Origin: Paracoccaceae bacterium
GTDB taxonomy: Bacteria > Pseudomonadota > Alphaproteobacteria > Rhodobacterales > Rhodobacteraceae
Assembly (NCBI GenBank): GCA_030148005.1
Contig: JASBUI010000005.1
Span: forward strand, 1-41,414
Length of the DNA: 41,414 nucleotides
Direction of reading: 5' to 3'
The notes beneath the pieces were generated by a model, which saw only the letters and a program-made list of their open reading frames with translations, was not told where the DNA came from and made no database searches. Both the position numbers and the translations under genes were made by a program. Below, one piece after another: positions 1-7,851 of the stretch (the stretch's first letter is position 1; each line of letters opens with the position of its first letter).

Positions 1-60
1 GGTTTCATAGGCGTTCAGGCGGCAGCCGTGGTTTGAGAATTTGGGCGCGGGCGTGGTCAT
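1..60 (-). CDS. mtaB: tRNA methylthiotransferase MtaB, N-terminal fragment
   Basis: Only the first 20 codons are inside the window; the gene continues past the left edge. The minus strand reads [20 protein letters not shown], which matches the start of the MtaB branch of methylthiotransferases, including the first conserved cysteine (residue 13) of the N-terminal iron-sulfur domain. MtaB makes ms2t6A at position 37 of tRNAs. Its ATG shares one base with the dapF stop (TGATG on the minus strand), so the two genes are very likely translationally coupled. The family call rests on a short but characteristic stretch. Confidence 0.75.
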   Translation of the reverse strand, partial: MTTPAPKFSNHGCRLNAYET

Positions 61-923
61 CAAAGCCGCCAGACGCCATCAAAGACATGGGCCGTCGGGC
101 CGGTCATCCAGACGCCATCATCGCGCCAGTCGATCATCAGCGTCCCGCCATCAAGATCGATCTGAACGCTGCGCCCGGTCAGGCCGCGCCGGTGGGCGGC
201 AACGGCGGTGGCGCAGCTGGAAGAGCCAGAGGCAAGGGTGATGCCCGTGCCGCGTTCCCAGACGCGCATGCGGATACGGTCGGGGCCGATGATCTGGGCG
301 AACTGGACGTTGGTGCGTTCGGGATAAAGCGGATGCTGTTCAATGGCGCTACCGCGCAGGGCAAGGTTGATGCCGTTTATATCGTCAACGAAGAAGGTGC
401 AGTGTGGGTTGCCCATGCCGGTGGCCGTGGGCTTGCCTTCGATCGGAAGCTGCAGGGTGTCCAATTCGTGCGATAGCGGAATGTCCTGCCACTCGGTTTG
501 CGGCTGGCCCATGTTGACCGATGTCTGCCCGTCCTCGGTTCGCTGCGCCCTGAGCACGCCGCGCATCGTTGTCAGCGTCAGCTTGTCCTGCCCCGAAGCG
601 GTCATCACATGGTCGGCGATGCAGCGCGTTGCATTGCCGCAGGCCGCCGAGAGCGAGCCATCTGCATTGTAGAATGTCAGGTGCAGATCGGCGGTATCGC
701 TGTCTGAGATTACGGCAAGCTGATCAAAGCCGACACCGCGGTGGCGATCCCCCATGGCGCGGGCCAGATCCGCAGTTACACGTGCATTACCGGCGCCCGC
801 AGCGTCGCTGCGTTCGTCGATGACGACAAAGTCGTTGCCCAGGCCATGCATTTTCATGAAGGCCAGGCCGTGAGGTGCGGTCTGTGTTGCCATGGCGCGC
901 GATATAGACCTTTGTTTGGACAT
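60..923 (-). CDS. dapF: diaminopimelate epimerase DapF
   Basis: Interconverts LL- and meso-diaminopimelate for lysine and peptidoglycan synthesis in the cytoplasm. The 287-residue protein shows the two-fold DapF fold signatures: [12 protein letters not shown] near residue 25, GVGFDQ at 63-68, the first catalytic cysteine in AACGNATRC (C95), [11 protein letters not shown] at 171-181 and the second-half motif ERGTGITL at 223-230. At the second catalytic cysteine the usual ACG reads ASG (S232), with a cysteine five residues later (C237), which is odd for a two-base epimerase. The start is uncertain: the ATG at 923 gives an 11-codon extension over an internal ATG at 893, which lies closer to the usual N-terminus. 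It overlaps mtaB downstream. Confidence 0.93.
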   Translation of the reverse strand: MSKQRSISRAMATQTAPHGLAFMKMHGLGNDFVVIDERSDAAGAGNARVTADLARAMGDRHRGVGFDQLAVISDSDTADLHLTFYNADGSLSAACGNATRCIADHVMTASGQDKLTLTTMRGVLRAQRTEDGQTSVNMGQPQTEWQDIPLSHELDTLQLPIEGKPTATGMGNPHCTFFVDDINGINLALRGSAIEQHPLYPERTNVQFAQIIGPDRIRMRVWERGTGITLASGSSSCATAVAAHRRGLTGRSVQIDLDGGTLMIDWRDDGVWMTGPTAHVFDGVWRL

Positions 924-948
924 TTGAAAGTGATCTGCGATTCACCCC

Positions 949-977
949 TTGACGGCTAGGGGGGGCGCGGGTAGCTA
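949..977 (+). promoter_or_regulatory. Sigma-70 promoter of tRNA-Lys
   Basis: TTGACG (949-954) and TAGCTA (972-977) are separated by exactly 17 bp, followed by a short G+C-rich discriminator. Transcription would begin a few bases before the tRNA at 990. This fits stable-RNA promoters. dapF diverges on the other side. Confidence 0.65.
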
Positions 978-989
978 CGCGCCTCGAGT

Positions 990-1065
990 GGGCCGTTAGC
1001 TCAGTTGGTAGAGCAACTGACTTTTAATCAGTGGGTCGCAGGTTCGAATCCTGCACGGCTCACCA
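990..1065 (+). tRNA. tRNA-Lys(TTT)
   Basis: The 76-nt gene folds as a standard cloverleaf. The acceptor strands GGGCCGT (990-996) and ACGGCTC (1055-1061) pair with one G-T. The D-arm is TAGCTCAGTTGGTAGAGCA. The anticodon stem is ACTGA/TCAGT with loop CTTTTAA, giving anticodon TTT at 1023-1025. The T-loop is GGTTCGAATCC. Discriminator A and CCA (1063-1065) are encoded. Confidence 0.98.
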
Positions 1066-1218
1066 CTGAATCCCGAGATAGATGGCAGGACGTTCGCCCC
1101 ATGTAGCTGGGGACCACCGTTTTCTTGTGCAGGCCAACAGGTTCTGTGCTGCATAACCTTTCCCAATTCTCCACGAAGCAAAGCCTGCGCCCGGGCCCTG
1201 AGGGTCATCATGGCCGCG

Positions 1219-1842
1219 TCATGCAAGGCCGTTTTTAATGATCTCGGCTTTCATCCAGTGTACTTCGCTTTGAACGTGGTCCGAACGAACGTATTTTCCA
1301 ACCTTGGTTGCCATCTGTGCCTCTGGAAAGGAACTCGCGGTACGTACGACGAAGCCCTCTTGGGAAGAGAAATCCATCTGCGAGACCAGTTCATCAATCA
1401 ATGGTTCCGAAAATCGCCCACGAAACAGGACTGGCGCGCTGTTTATTCCCAGTTCGCCAAACCGCGCTTGCGTGTCGTCCCAAGCTTGCACTTCGTCGCC
1501 CTGAATCCATGCAAAGCCCATGAAATACGAGGGAAGTGAGCGATACTCGATTGAATGGCGCGCAAACAGGTATTCGCCAACGATACGCTCATCTGATGCA
1601 AGCATCGGAGAGATCCCCGCCGCAAACGCCTTCATCCAATCGCGCGACGGGTGATATCTTGCGTCAGGGCTACGCGGGTGGCAGCCTTCAGAAAAGATCG
1701 TTGTGTTCTCGCCATCCATCTTTTCTGTCGCGACAACCTCTGGCGCGTTCAGAAGGTCGGACAGATCGCTCATGATCTTGTCGTCATTTGTCGCGCCTGG
1801 GGAGCTTGGAAGATGAAAAGTTCGCCCGTATTTCTTTGACAT
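1219..1842 (-). CDS. Stand-alone RNA ligase (Rnl2-like nucleotidyltransferase domain)
   Basis: Predicted ATP-dependent RNA ligase that seals RNA nicks through a lysyl-AMP intermediate. The 207-residue protein carries the covalent nucleotidyltransferase motifs in order: motif I EKMDGENT with nucleophile K41, motif III GEYLFARHSIEY (89-100), motif IIIa YFMGFAW (106-112), motif IV EGFVVR (162-167) and motif V KYVR (183-186). It is about the size of the catalytic domain alone and lacks the C-terminal extension of T4 Rnl2. No end-healing kinase or phosphatase partner is next to it. It sits 153 bp from the 3' end of tRNA-Lys(TTT) and is less G+C-rich than its neighbours, which suggests horizontal acquisition. 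The substrate is unknown. Confidence 0.85.
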   Translation of the reverse strand: MSKKYGRTFHLPSSPGATNDDKIMSDLSDLLNAPEVVATEKMDGENTTIFSEGCHPRSPDARYHPSRDWMKAFAAGISPMLASDERIVGEYLFARHSIEYRSLPSYFMGFAWIQGDEVQAWDDTQARFGELGINSAPVLFRGRFSEPLIDELVSQMDFSSQEGFVVRTASSFPEAQMATKVGKYVRSDHVQSEVHWMKAEIIKNGLA

Positions 1843-2250
1843 GAAATCAAAGCCTTAATTGCGTTCAAGTGTCTTCTGGCAAGACTTACCGCGAAAACCC
1901 TTTCGCGGCCAGAACAAACCCCCCTTGGTTTTCCGGGCCTCCCAAGAGGTGGGTTTTATCAAAGTGGGCGCGGTCTTTGGCGGGCCTTCAACAGCATCGT
2001 TGCGCGCGCTTTGTTTTGCGGATCACCGGCGAGATTTTCCCAAAAAGCGGCACGATGATTCCCGAGATTGTGAAAGTCACTCATCACTTTTGCGCATCTG
2101 CGCGCAGATTGACCCCTAATCATTCATGAATCCCGCAAATTTGCGGAGAAGATGAGTGAATCCCGGCAGTTTCTTAAAGGCTTGCGTTGACTTATGATGA
2201 AAGTTCGTCACAAGATGACAAAACTTAAGAATTCCGATTGGGGGGGGACG
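1843..2250. other. Non-coding interval with two strong hairpins
   Basis: I see no convincing gene in these 408 bp. Two inverted repeats stand out: a perfect 8-bp stem CCGCGAAA/TTTCGCGG with a 4-nt loop at 1889-1908, and an imperfect longer stem at about 1916-1957 (AAACCC...CTTGG against CCAAG...GGGTTT). Both lie upstream of the RNA ligase on its strand and could be operators or a structured 5' leader. The right part must hold the promoter of the sugar operon; TATGAT at 2193-2198 could be its -10, but I find no convincing -35. Confidence 0.45.
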
Positions 2251-3021
2251 ATGGAGGCCAAGGAACTTCTGAAGCTGGCTAACCTAAACAAGTGGTACGA
2301 CGGGCTTCATGCCCTTCAGGATGTATCCTTGACCATTGGCGAGGGCGAGGTCGTGGCGCTGGTTGGGGATAACGGTGCGGGCAAATCGACGCTCGTCAAG
2401 ATTATTTCCGGCGCGCAGGGCTCTGATGAGGGTGAGATCTACCTGAAGGGCAAGCCGGTCACGGTTTCCAGCCCAAAGGATGCGTCCAACCTTGGCATCG
2501 CGGCGCTTCACCAAAGTCTGGGTCTGGTGGGGTCACTGAACGTCTTTGAAAACATCTTTCTGGGCCGCGAGGAAACGCGATCCATCGGGCCGATAAAGGT
2601 TCTGGACAAGAAGAAGATGCGCGAGCGGGCGATCGAGTTGCTAGGAGAGCTGGCGATCGATGTGCCGCGTCTGGGCGTGCCGGTTCTAAGCATGTCGGGC
2701 GGGCAGCGCCAGTGCGTGGCGATCAGCCGGCTTTTGCTGGATCAGGTCAACCTGATCTTGATGGATGAACCGATGGCCGCGCTTGGAGTTGCGGAAGGCC
2801 AGAAGGTTCTGGACCTGATCGAACGGCTGAAAGAAAAAGGCGTTTCGGTCCTTATTATCTCTCACAACCTTGAGCATGTCTTTTCGATCGCCGATCGAAT
2901 TGCGGTTCTCAAGAACGGCCGCATGGTCGGCACCGTATCACCCAAGAATTCAAGCCGCTCTGACGTTGTGAGAATGATCACGACAGGCGAAGGCGCCGGG
3001 CCGGAAGGAGCAGCACAATGA
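2251..3021 (+). CDS. Sugar ABC transporter ATP-binding protein (FrcA-like)
   Basis: Cytoplasmic ATPase of a CUT2-type (ribose/fructose family) importer. The 256-residue protein has one nucleotide-binding domain, like FrcA rather than the double-domain RbsA. Walker A is GDNGAGKS (39-46), the signature is LSMSGGQRQ and Walker B is LILMDEP, followed by a switch histidine in IISHN. I chose the ATG at 2251, which has a G-rich ribosome site (2240-2247), over the upstream in-frame ATG at 2194, because the family N-terminus starts here. The stop overlaps the permease start as ATGA. It is the first gene of the pentitol operon. Confidence 0.9.
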   Translation: MEAKELLKLANLNKWYDGLHALQDVSLTIGEGEVVALVGDNGAGKSTLVKIISGAQGSDEGEIYLKGKPVTVSSPKDASNLGIAALHQSLGLVGSLNVFENIFLGREETRSIGPIKVLDKKKMRERAIELLGELAIDVPRLGVPVLSMSGGQRQCVAISRLLLDQVNLILMDEPMAALGVAEGQKVLDLIERLKEKGVSVLIISHNLEHVFSIADRIAVLKNGRMVGTVSPKNSSRSDVVRMITTGEGAGPEGAAQ

Positions 3022-4034
3022 GCGTGTCGAAAACAAACGTGAAAACAGGGGCAGCGGGCCGCGCGGATGGGGCATTTACGTTCGAGGGTCTGGGAATAAC
3101 CGCCGTTCTTCTGGTCATTATCGTGGTCTTTTCATTCGTGAACCCACGGTTCTTTGCGATTGAGAACTTCCTGAACATACTTACGCAGGCGGCGCCGTTC
3201 ATAATCATGGCTGTTGGAATGACCTTCGTCATTACAGCCGCGGGAATTGACCTTTCCGTCGGTTCGATCCTTGCGCTGAGTTCGGTCATTGGGTTTGATT
3301 TCATGACGTCGGGCGGACATCCGGTCATCGGGGTGGCGATCATTATTGTCGTTGCCGTGGCGCTTGGGGTCCTCAATGGCGTTCTGGTCGCCTATCTGGT
3401 GATCCCGCCGTTCATTGCGACGCTGGCGACCATGGTGTCGCTGCGGGGGCTGGCGCTTTTGCATTCGGCGGGGACCATGCACTATGGCCTGCCCGAGGCG
3501 GTGGCCTTTCTGGGGCAAGGTAAGGTCCTTGGGCTTCCCATGCCGGTTCTGATAGCCTTGCTGGCCGCGCTCTTTGGCTACTGGCTTCTTAATTTTACGA
3601 AGTTCGGCGTCTACTGTCGCGCGCTGGGCGGGAACAAGGAAGCGCTTCGGCTGACCGGGGTTTCGGTCAAGCGGATCGAAGTGCTTGTCTATGGTTTCAT
3701 GGGGCTGATGGTCGGTCTTGGCGGTCTTGTGATGATTGCCCGGATCGATTCGACCCAGGCAACCATTGGTACGGCCAGTGAAATTCATGTGATTGCGGCA
3801 GTTATTATCGGCGGCACAAGCCTGTTTGGCGGCAAGGGCACGATCTATGGGTCCGTCGCTGGAGCCATCTTGCTGGCGATGGTCGCCAACGCGCTTGTAA
3901 TCGGAGGGGCCGACTTTTTCTGGCAGCTCGTTGTTACAGGCATAATCGTCCTTTTCGCAGTACTGATCGGGAACCTTCGTGAGGGGCGCGTCAGCATGGC
4001 GAAATTGCCGTTGTTCGGAAGAACGAAGTCTTAA
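3018..4034 (+). CDS. Sugar ABC transporter permease (FrcC/RbsC family)
   Basis: Inner-membrane channel subunit of the CUT2 importer. The 338-residue protein has 8-10 hydrophobic segments and the family signature AAGIDLSVGSILALSS around residue 75, plus the C-terminal loop GGTSLFGGKGTIYGSVAGA, which couples to the ATPase. It overlaps the ATPase gene by four bases and is followed after 35 bp by the binding protein, so one transcript is near certain. Substrate cannot be read from the permease; the neighbouring enzymes point to a five-carbon polyol or keto-sugar. Confidence 0.92.
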   Translation: MSVSKTNVKTGAAGRADGAFTFEGLGITAVLLVIIVVFSFVNPRFFAIENFLNILTQAAPFIIMAVGMTFVITAAGIDLSVGSILALSSVIGFDFMTSGGHPVIGVAIIIVVAVALGVLNGVLVAYLVIPPFIATLATMVSLRGLALLHSAGTMHYGLPEAVAFLGQGKVLGLPMPVLIALLAALFGYWLLNFTKFGVYCRALGGNKEALRLTGVSVKRIEVLVYGFMGLMVGLGGLVMIARIDSTQATIGTASEIHVIAAVIIGGTSLFGGKGTIYGSVAGAILLAMVANALVIGGADFFWQLVVTGIIVLFAVLIGNLREGRVSMAKLPLFGRTKS

Positions 4035-4069
4035 GAAAAACATTCTGAAAAACACTTAGGGAGGAACTA

Positions 4070-5068
4070 ATGTCTATGAAAATCTCAAGGAGAACTTTCT
4101 CTGCCACGATCGCGGCTGCGGCAACTGCAGCAACGCTTGTCGCAACGCCGGTGGCCGCCGATGATCCCATTCGGATCGCTTATCTGTCGCCTTCGTTTGA
4201 TATCTCGGACGCGTGGGAGCATGTCTATTGGTCGCTGCAGGGTCGTCTGGAAGAGCTTGGCGTCCACTACGAAATTCAAAGCCTTGCGGTGGCATCGCAT
4301 GTCGCACATGCCGAGCAGCTGGCGCAGGTTGAGGCGGTGATCACCTCTGGCGTCGACTACGTCTTTCTTGGGCCCACAGAGTTCGAAGCGGCGATCCCTT
4401 CGCTGAAGAAGCTGAAGAAGGCCGGCGTTCCGACAGTTGTCTACAACTATACGCAGGCGCATGAGGACGAGGCAGTTCAGGGCATCCAGTATGTCGGGTT
4501 CTCGCACTTCAAGGGTGGTCAGCTTTCGGGTGCATGGGCGGCAAGCCGCATCAATGGCAACGGCAAGATTGCGATCATTCAGGGCGCGCCGGGTATCGCC
4601 AGCGATCAGCGCCGCGATGGCTTCCTGGATATCGTCAAGAACTTTGGCGGGATCGAGGTCGTCATGGGCCCCTATACCGACTTTGACCGCACCAAGGCGT
4701 TTGATGCTGCCGAGAACCTTTTGGCCGCGCATGATGACATCGACCTGATCTATGGCGTGTCGACGACCATTGGACTTGGGGCGGGTCAGGCTGTTCGCCA
4801 GAAGGGCCTGAGCGACAAGATCGCGACGATGGGCTTTGGCGGCACCGGCGATGAGATCACCGCGATGAAAGAGGGCTGGCTGACCGCTTCGGTTCTGCGC
4901 CCGATTGATGACAGCGGTGCGGCGGTTGCCGATGCTTTCGTGGCTCACAAGAACGGCCAAACCCCTGACCTTATCTGGGGCGGTGCCTTCGTGATGGTCG
5001 ACAACAAGTCTGACGCCTCGGCGATCGTTGAATATGCGAACCGCTATTCGGGCGACAAGATGAAGTAA
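4070..5068 (+). CDS. Periplasmic sugar-binding protein of the ABC importer
   Basis: Solute-binding protein of the type-I periplasmic binding family (Peripla_BP_4), 332 residues. The N-terminus ISRRTFSATIAAAA followed by a hydrophobic stretch and an ATPVAADD cleavage region looks like a Tat signal with a twin arginine, which is unusual but not unknown for such proteins. Mature motifs include IRIAYLSPSFDISDAW, GVDYVFLGPTEFEAAIPSLK and AIIQGAPGIASDQRRDG. A GGGAGG ribosome site lies five bases before the ATG. Two hairpins follow directly, as often seen where binding protein is needed in excess. The ligand is inferred, not shown: xylitol, arabinitol or a pentulose. Confidence 0.9.
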   Translation: MSMKISRRTFSATIAAAATAATLVATPVAADDPIRIAYLSPSFDISDAWEHVYWSLQGRLEELGVHYEIQSLAVASHVAHAEQLAQVEAVITSGVDYVFLGPTEFEAAIPSLKKLKKAGVPTVVYNYTQAHEDEAVQGIQYVGFSHFKGGQLSGAWAASRINGNGKIAIIQGAPGIASDQRRDGFLDIVKNFGGIEVVMGPYTDFDRTKAFDAAENLLAAHDDIDLIYGVSTTIGLGAGQAVRQKGLSDKIATMGFGGTGDEITAMKEGWLTASVLRPIDDSGAAVADAFVAHKNGQTPDLIWGGAFVMVDNKSDASAIVEYANRYSGDKMK

Positions 5069-5087
5069 GAGCGGCCGTTTGGTCCTT

Positions 5088-5149
5088 GGCACGAAGGGCG
5101 CAGATGCGTGTCCTTCGTGCCGGTGGCGGGTCTTGCAAGGATCGCCACC
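5088..5149 (+). repeat. Tandem intercistronic hairpins behind the binding-protein gene
   Basis: Two perfect inverted repeats abut each other. The first pairs GGCACGAAGG (5088-5097) with CCTTCGTGCC (5112-5121), the second pairs GGTGGCG (5122-5128) with CGCCACC (5143-5149); both loops are 14 nt. There is no T-run, so they look more like mRNA 3'-end stabilisers or partial terminators than full terminators. They would raise binding-protein yield relative to the downstream enzymes. Confidence 0.75.
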
Positions 5150-5218
5150 TTAACCTTGGAGATCGTTTGTCGGACAGACGGCACGTAGTAATGTCTGTTC
5201 ATTCAAAAGGAGAAGTAG

Positions 5219-5947
5219 ATGAACGGTTTTGAGGGCAAGAGCGCCATCGTGACGGGAGCGGGCAAAGGCATTGGCAGGGCCACGGCGATAGAGCTTGCCA
5301 GCCGGGGGGCCGCGGTCACTGCGCTTGCCCGGACCAAGGCGGATCTTGACCGGCTTGGCGACGAAATCGGCGCCACCGGGATTGCCGTTGATCTTGCCGA
5401 CAATGGCGCGGCGCGCGCTGCGATGGCCAAGGCGGGCGCGGCCGATTTTCTGGTCAATTGCGCGGGCACCAACGTTCTTGAAAGCGTTCTGGATATGACC
5501 GAGGACGGCTATGAGGCGATCATGGGAATTAACCTTCGGGCGGCCCTGATCTGTGCCCAGTGCTTTGCGCGCGACCGCGTTGCGGCGGGCGGCGGCGGGG
5601 CCATCGTGAACGTCACCTCAATCGCCGGTCACCGGGGGTTTCAGGACCATATGGTCTATGCTGCCTCAAAGGCCGGACTGGATGCTGCGACACGGGTGAT
5701 GGCCAAGGAATTGGGACCGCACCGCATCCGCGTGAATGCGGTTGCCCCGACCATCACGATGACGGAACTGGCCGCCGAAGCCTGGTCGGACCCAAGCAAG
5801 AGCCAGCCCATGATGGTGCGCCACCCTTTGAACCGGTTCGCCGAAGTTCAGGATGTGGCCAAGACCATCGTCATGTTGCTGTCGGATGACGCGCCGGTGG
5901 TGACCGGATCGGTAATTGCTGTCGATTGCGGCTTTCTGGCGGTTTGA
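5219..5947 (+). CDS. SDR oxidoreductase, L-xylulose reductase (DCXR)-like
   Basis: Short-chain dehydrogenase of 242 residues. It has the nucleotide motif TGAGKGIG (12-19), NCAG in place of NNAG (80-83) and the catalytic triad S134, Y147 and K151. Beyond the generic SDR features it resembles animal dicarbonyl/L-xylulose reductase along its length: RTKADLDRL after strand 2, ELGPHRIRVNAV, then WSDPSK and a HPLNRFAEVQDV segment, ending in a DCGF tail. DCXR interconverts L-xylulose and xylitol with NADP(H). Next to a xylitol dehydrogenase and xylulokinase this role fits well. R38 in ALART after strand 2 is compatible with NADPH. A strong AAGGAG site precedes the ATG. Another polyol SDR activity remains possible. 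Confidence 0.82.
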   Translation: MNGFEGKSAIVTGAGKGIGRATAIELASRGAAVTALARTKADLDRLGDEIGATGIAVDLADNGAARAAMAKAGAADFLVNCAGTNVLESVLDMTEDGYEAIMGINLRAALICAQCFARDRVAAGGGGAIVNVTSIAGHRGFQDHMVYAASKAGLDAATRVMAKELGPHRIRVNAVAPTITMTELAAEAWSDPSKSQPMMVRHPLNRFAEVQDVAKTIVMLLSDDAPVVTGSVIAVDCGFLAV

Positions 5948-6012
5948 CAAATCCTTTGTGGCCCAGGGTTTCGGGACCATGAAGAAGCCTGAAAAAGAAA
6001 AGGTACTGCGTG

Positions 6013-7065
6013 ATGAAATCACTTGTTCTCGAGCAAAAAGACGAAATCAGTCTTAGAGATTTCCCCGAAATTGATCGGGTCGAGGAGAACCTTGGGGCGC
6101 GCGACGTCAGAATTAAGATCCACACAGTTGGAATTTGCGGATCCGATGTTCACTATTACACGCATGGTCGCATTGGGCCGTTTGTCGTAAGCAGCCCGAT
6201 GATCCTTGGGCATGAAGCGTCGGGGACGGTCATTGAGATTGGCGACGAGGTGACAACCCTGAAGGTTGGCGACCGCGTCTGCATGGAGCCGGGCGTTCCT
6301 GATCCCAACTCAAAGGCGACGCGGCTGGGAATGTACAACATTGATCCGGCGGTGCAGTTCTGGGCGACGCCGCCGGTGCATGGCATCTTGCGGCCAACTT
6401 GCGTTCATCCCGAAACCTTCACCTTCAAAATTCCCGACAATGTTTCCTTTGCCGAAGCCGCGATGGTCGAACCTTTGGCGGTCGGGGTTCATGCCGCCAC
6501 CAAGGCGCGGGTAAAGCCGGGCGATATCGCGGTGGTCATGGGGGCGGGCCCGATCGGGCTTGTGACCGCGCTGTCGGCACTGGCGGCGGGATGCGCAAAG
6601 GTTTTCGTCAGCGATCTGGCCGCCAAAAAGCTGTCGATTGCCGGATCTTTAAGCCCTGCGATCGTCCCGGTGAACGTGACGTCGGACAACCTTGCCGCGC
6701 GGGTACTGGCGGAAACCGACGGCTGGGGCGCGGACATCGTCTTTGAGGCGACGGGTTCGTGGGAAGCTGCCGGAACGGTGTTTGAACCGCTGTGTCCGGG
6801 CGGATGCGTCGTGATGATCGGCGGGCAGTCCGATCCGATCCAGTACGACGCTGGCGCGGCAATGATCCGCGAAGCGCGGGTCGAGAACATCTTTCGCTAC
6901 GCCCATGTCTTTCCGCGTTGCGTGTCGATGATCAGTTCCGGTTCGATCGACGTCAAACCATTGATTACAGGCACTTTTGCCTTTGACGACAGTGTCGGCG
7001 CCTTCGACATTGCCGCTTCGGCACCGCCAGAGCAGGTAAAGATGCAGATCGTGCTGCCCGACTAG
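6013..7065 (+). CDS. Zinc-dependent xylitol/sorbitol dehydrogenase family (MDR)
   Basis: Predicted polyol dehydrogenase oxidising xylitol to D-xylulose. The 350-residue MDR protein has catalytic zinc ligands C42 and the H67/E68 pair in GHEASG, plus the substrate segment [15 protein letters not shown] seen in xylitol and sorbitol dehydrogenases. The lobe that usually carries four structural-zinc cysteines (about residues 90-115) has none, as in sorbitol dehydrogenases lacking that zinc. The nucleotide motif GAGPIG is followed by an aspartate after the next strand (VSDLAAKKL), favouring NAD+. I use the ATG at 6013 with AAAAGG nine bases upstream; a GTG directly before it at 6010 is an alternative. 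D-arabinitol or sorbitol could also be substrates. Confidence 0.88.
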   Translation: MKSLVLEQKDEISLRDFPEIDRVEENLGARDVRIKIHTVGICGSDVHYYTHGRIGPFVVSSPMILGHEASGTVIEIGDEVTTLKVGDRVCMEPGVPDPNSKATRLGMYNIDPAVQFWATPPVHGILRPTCVHPETFTFKIPDNVSFAEAAMVEPLAVGVHAATKARVKPGDIAVVMGAGPIGLVTALSALAAGCAKVFVSDLAAKKLSIAGSLSPAIVPVNVTSDNLAARVLAETDGWGADIVFEATGSWEAAGTVFEPLCPGGCVVMIGGQSDPIQYDAGAAMIREARVENIFRYAHVFPRCVSMISSGSIDVKPLITGTFAFDDSVGAFDIAASAPPEQVKMQIVLPD

Positions 7066-7107
7066 CCCGAAGCATCGGGTGCAAAGCAAACAGGATAAGA
7101 AAACAGT

Positions 7108-7848
7108 ATGAATATTCGCGCCGTCATTTTCGACATGGATGGGTGCCTGGTTGATAGCGAGTTGATAATGCTGTCCGCAATTGCCGATAAAATGGACAAG
7201 CTGGAAATACCTGGGGCCAAGGTTGATGACGTGGGCGCGCGGTTTCTGGGTGTAAGCATGTCCGAGATATGTTCGACCCTGACATCCAAGATCGACGGCG
7301 CCTCGGCCGTGGAGTTTGCCGACTATGTCGAAAGGCTTGCGATCAAGCGGTTTGAAAACGAACTGAAGCTGATTGACGGGGTGAGCGAGGCGCTTTCACG
7401 GCTGACCGCGCTGGGCGTGAAGTTCGGGGTGGCGACCGGGGCCTCGACAAAGCGCATGAAGGCGACGCTGAGCGCGGTTGGTCTGACGTCCACTTTCGGC
7501 GACGCGATTTCAACGTCCGACGAAGTTTCGGCCGGCAAGCCCGCGCCGGATTTGTTCCTTTTGACGGCAGACAAGATTGGCGTGGCGCCGGAAAGCTGTG
7601 TCGTGATCGAGGATTCGCCTTTTGGAATTGAAGGCGCGGTCGCTTCGGGCATGACGGCGATCGGCTTTGTTGGCGGTTCTCATTTGGACAATACGCGCGA
7701 AGAGCATTCCAAAGTTCTTGAAGCGGCGGGGGCGGTTTTTGTCACGCGCAGCTTTGGAGAAATTGTGGAGAGAATAGAAAACATGCTGGATGAAGGCATT
7801 CAGGTGCGGTCTATTGAAAATGAAGATGAACAAGAACAACAGGGCTGA
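7108..7848 (+). CDS. HAD-superfamily phosphatase (beta-phosphoglucomutase-like)
   Basis: 246-residue HAD hydrolase with the nucleophile motif FDMDGCLVDSE (D9, acid/base D11), a helical cap between about residues 16 and 90, motif II ATGAST, a lysine in AGKPAPD and the acidic motif IEDSPFGIEGA. The family dephosphorylates small sugar phosphates. In this operon it could remove unwanted pentitol or pentulose phosphates; that is inference. The C-terminal tail is acidic and glutamine-rich (ENEDEQEQQG), and its stop is three bases before the xylulokinase ATG. Confidence 0.85.
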   Translation: MNIRAVIFDMDGCLVDSELIMLSAIADKMDKLEIPGAKVDDVGARFLGVSMSEICSTLTSKIDGASAVEFADYVERLAIKRFENELKLIDGVSEALSRLTALGVKFGVATGASTKRMKATLSAVGLTSTFGDAISTSDEVSAGKPAPDLFLLTADKIGVAPESCVVIEDSPFGIEGAVASGMTAIGFVGGSHLDNTREEHSKVLEAAGAVFVTRSFGEIVERIENMLDEGIQVRSIENEDEQEQQG

Positions 7849-7851
7849 AAC

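Noticed and set aside
1066-1218. Attachment site of an integrated element behind tRNA-Lys
   Set aside because: I found no second copy of the tRNA 3' end and no integrase in the window.
996-1226. Minus-strand open frame of 76 codons ending CRIRTCDPLIKSQLLYQLS
   Set aside because: The ending is the antisense translation of tRNA-Lys, a well-known false protein; the rest has no ribosome site or similarity.
3132-4055. Minus-strand open frame of 307 codons
   Set aside because: Lies entirely antisense to the permease gene; composition (His, Arg, Gln, Asp rich) is that of a reversed membrane protein.
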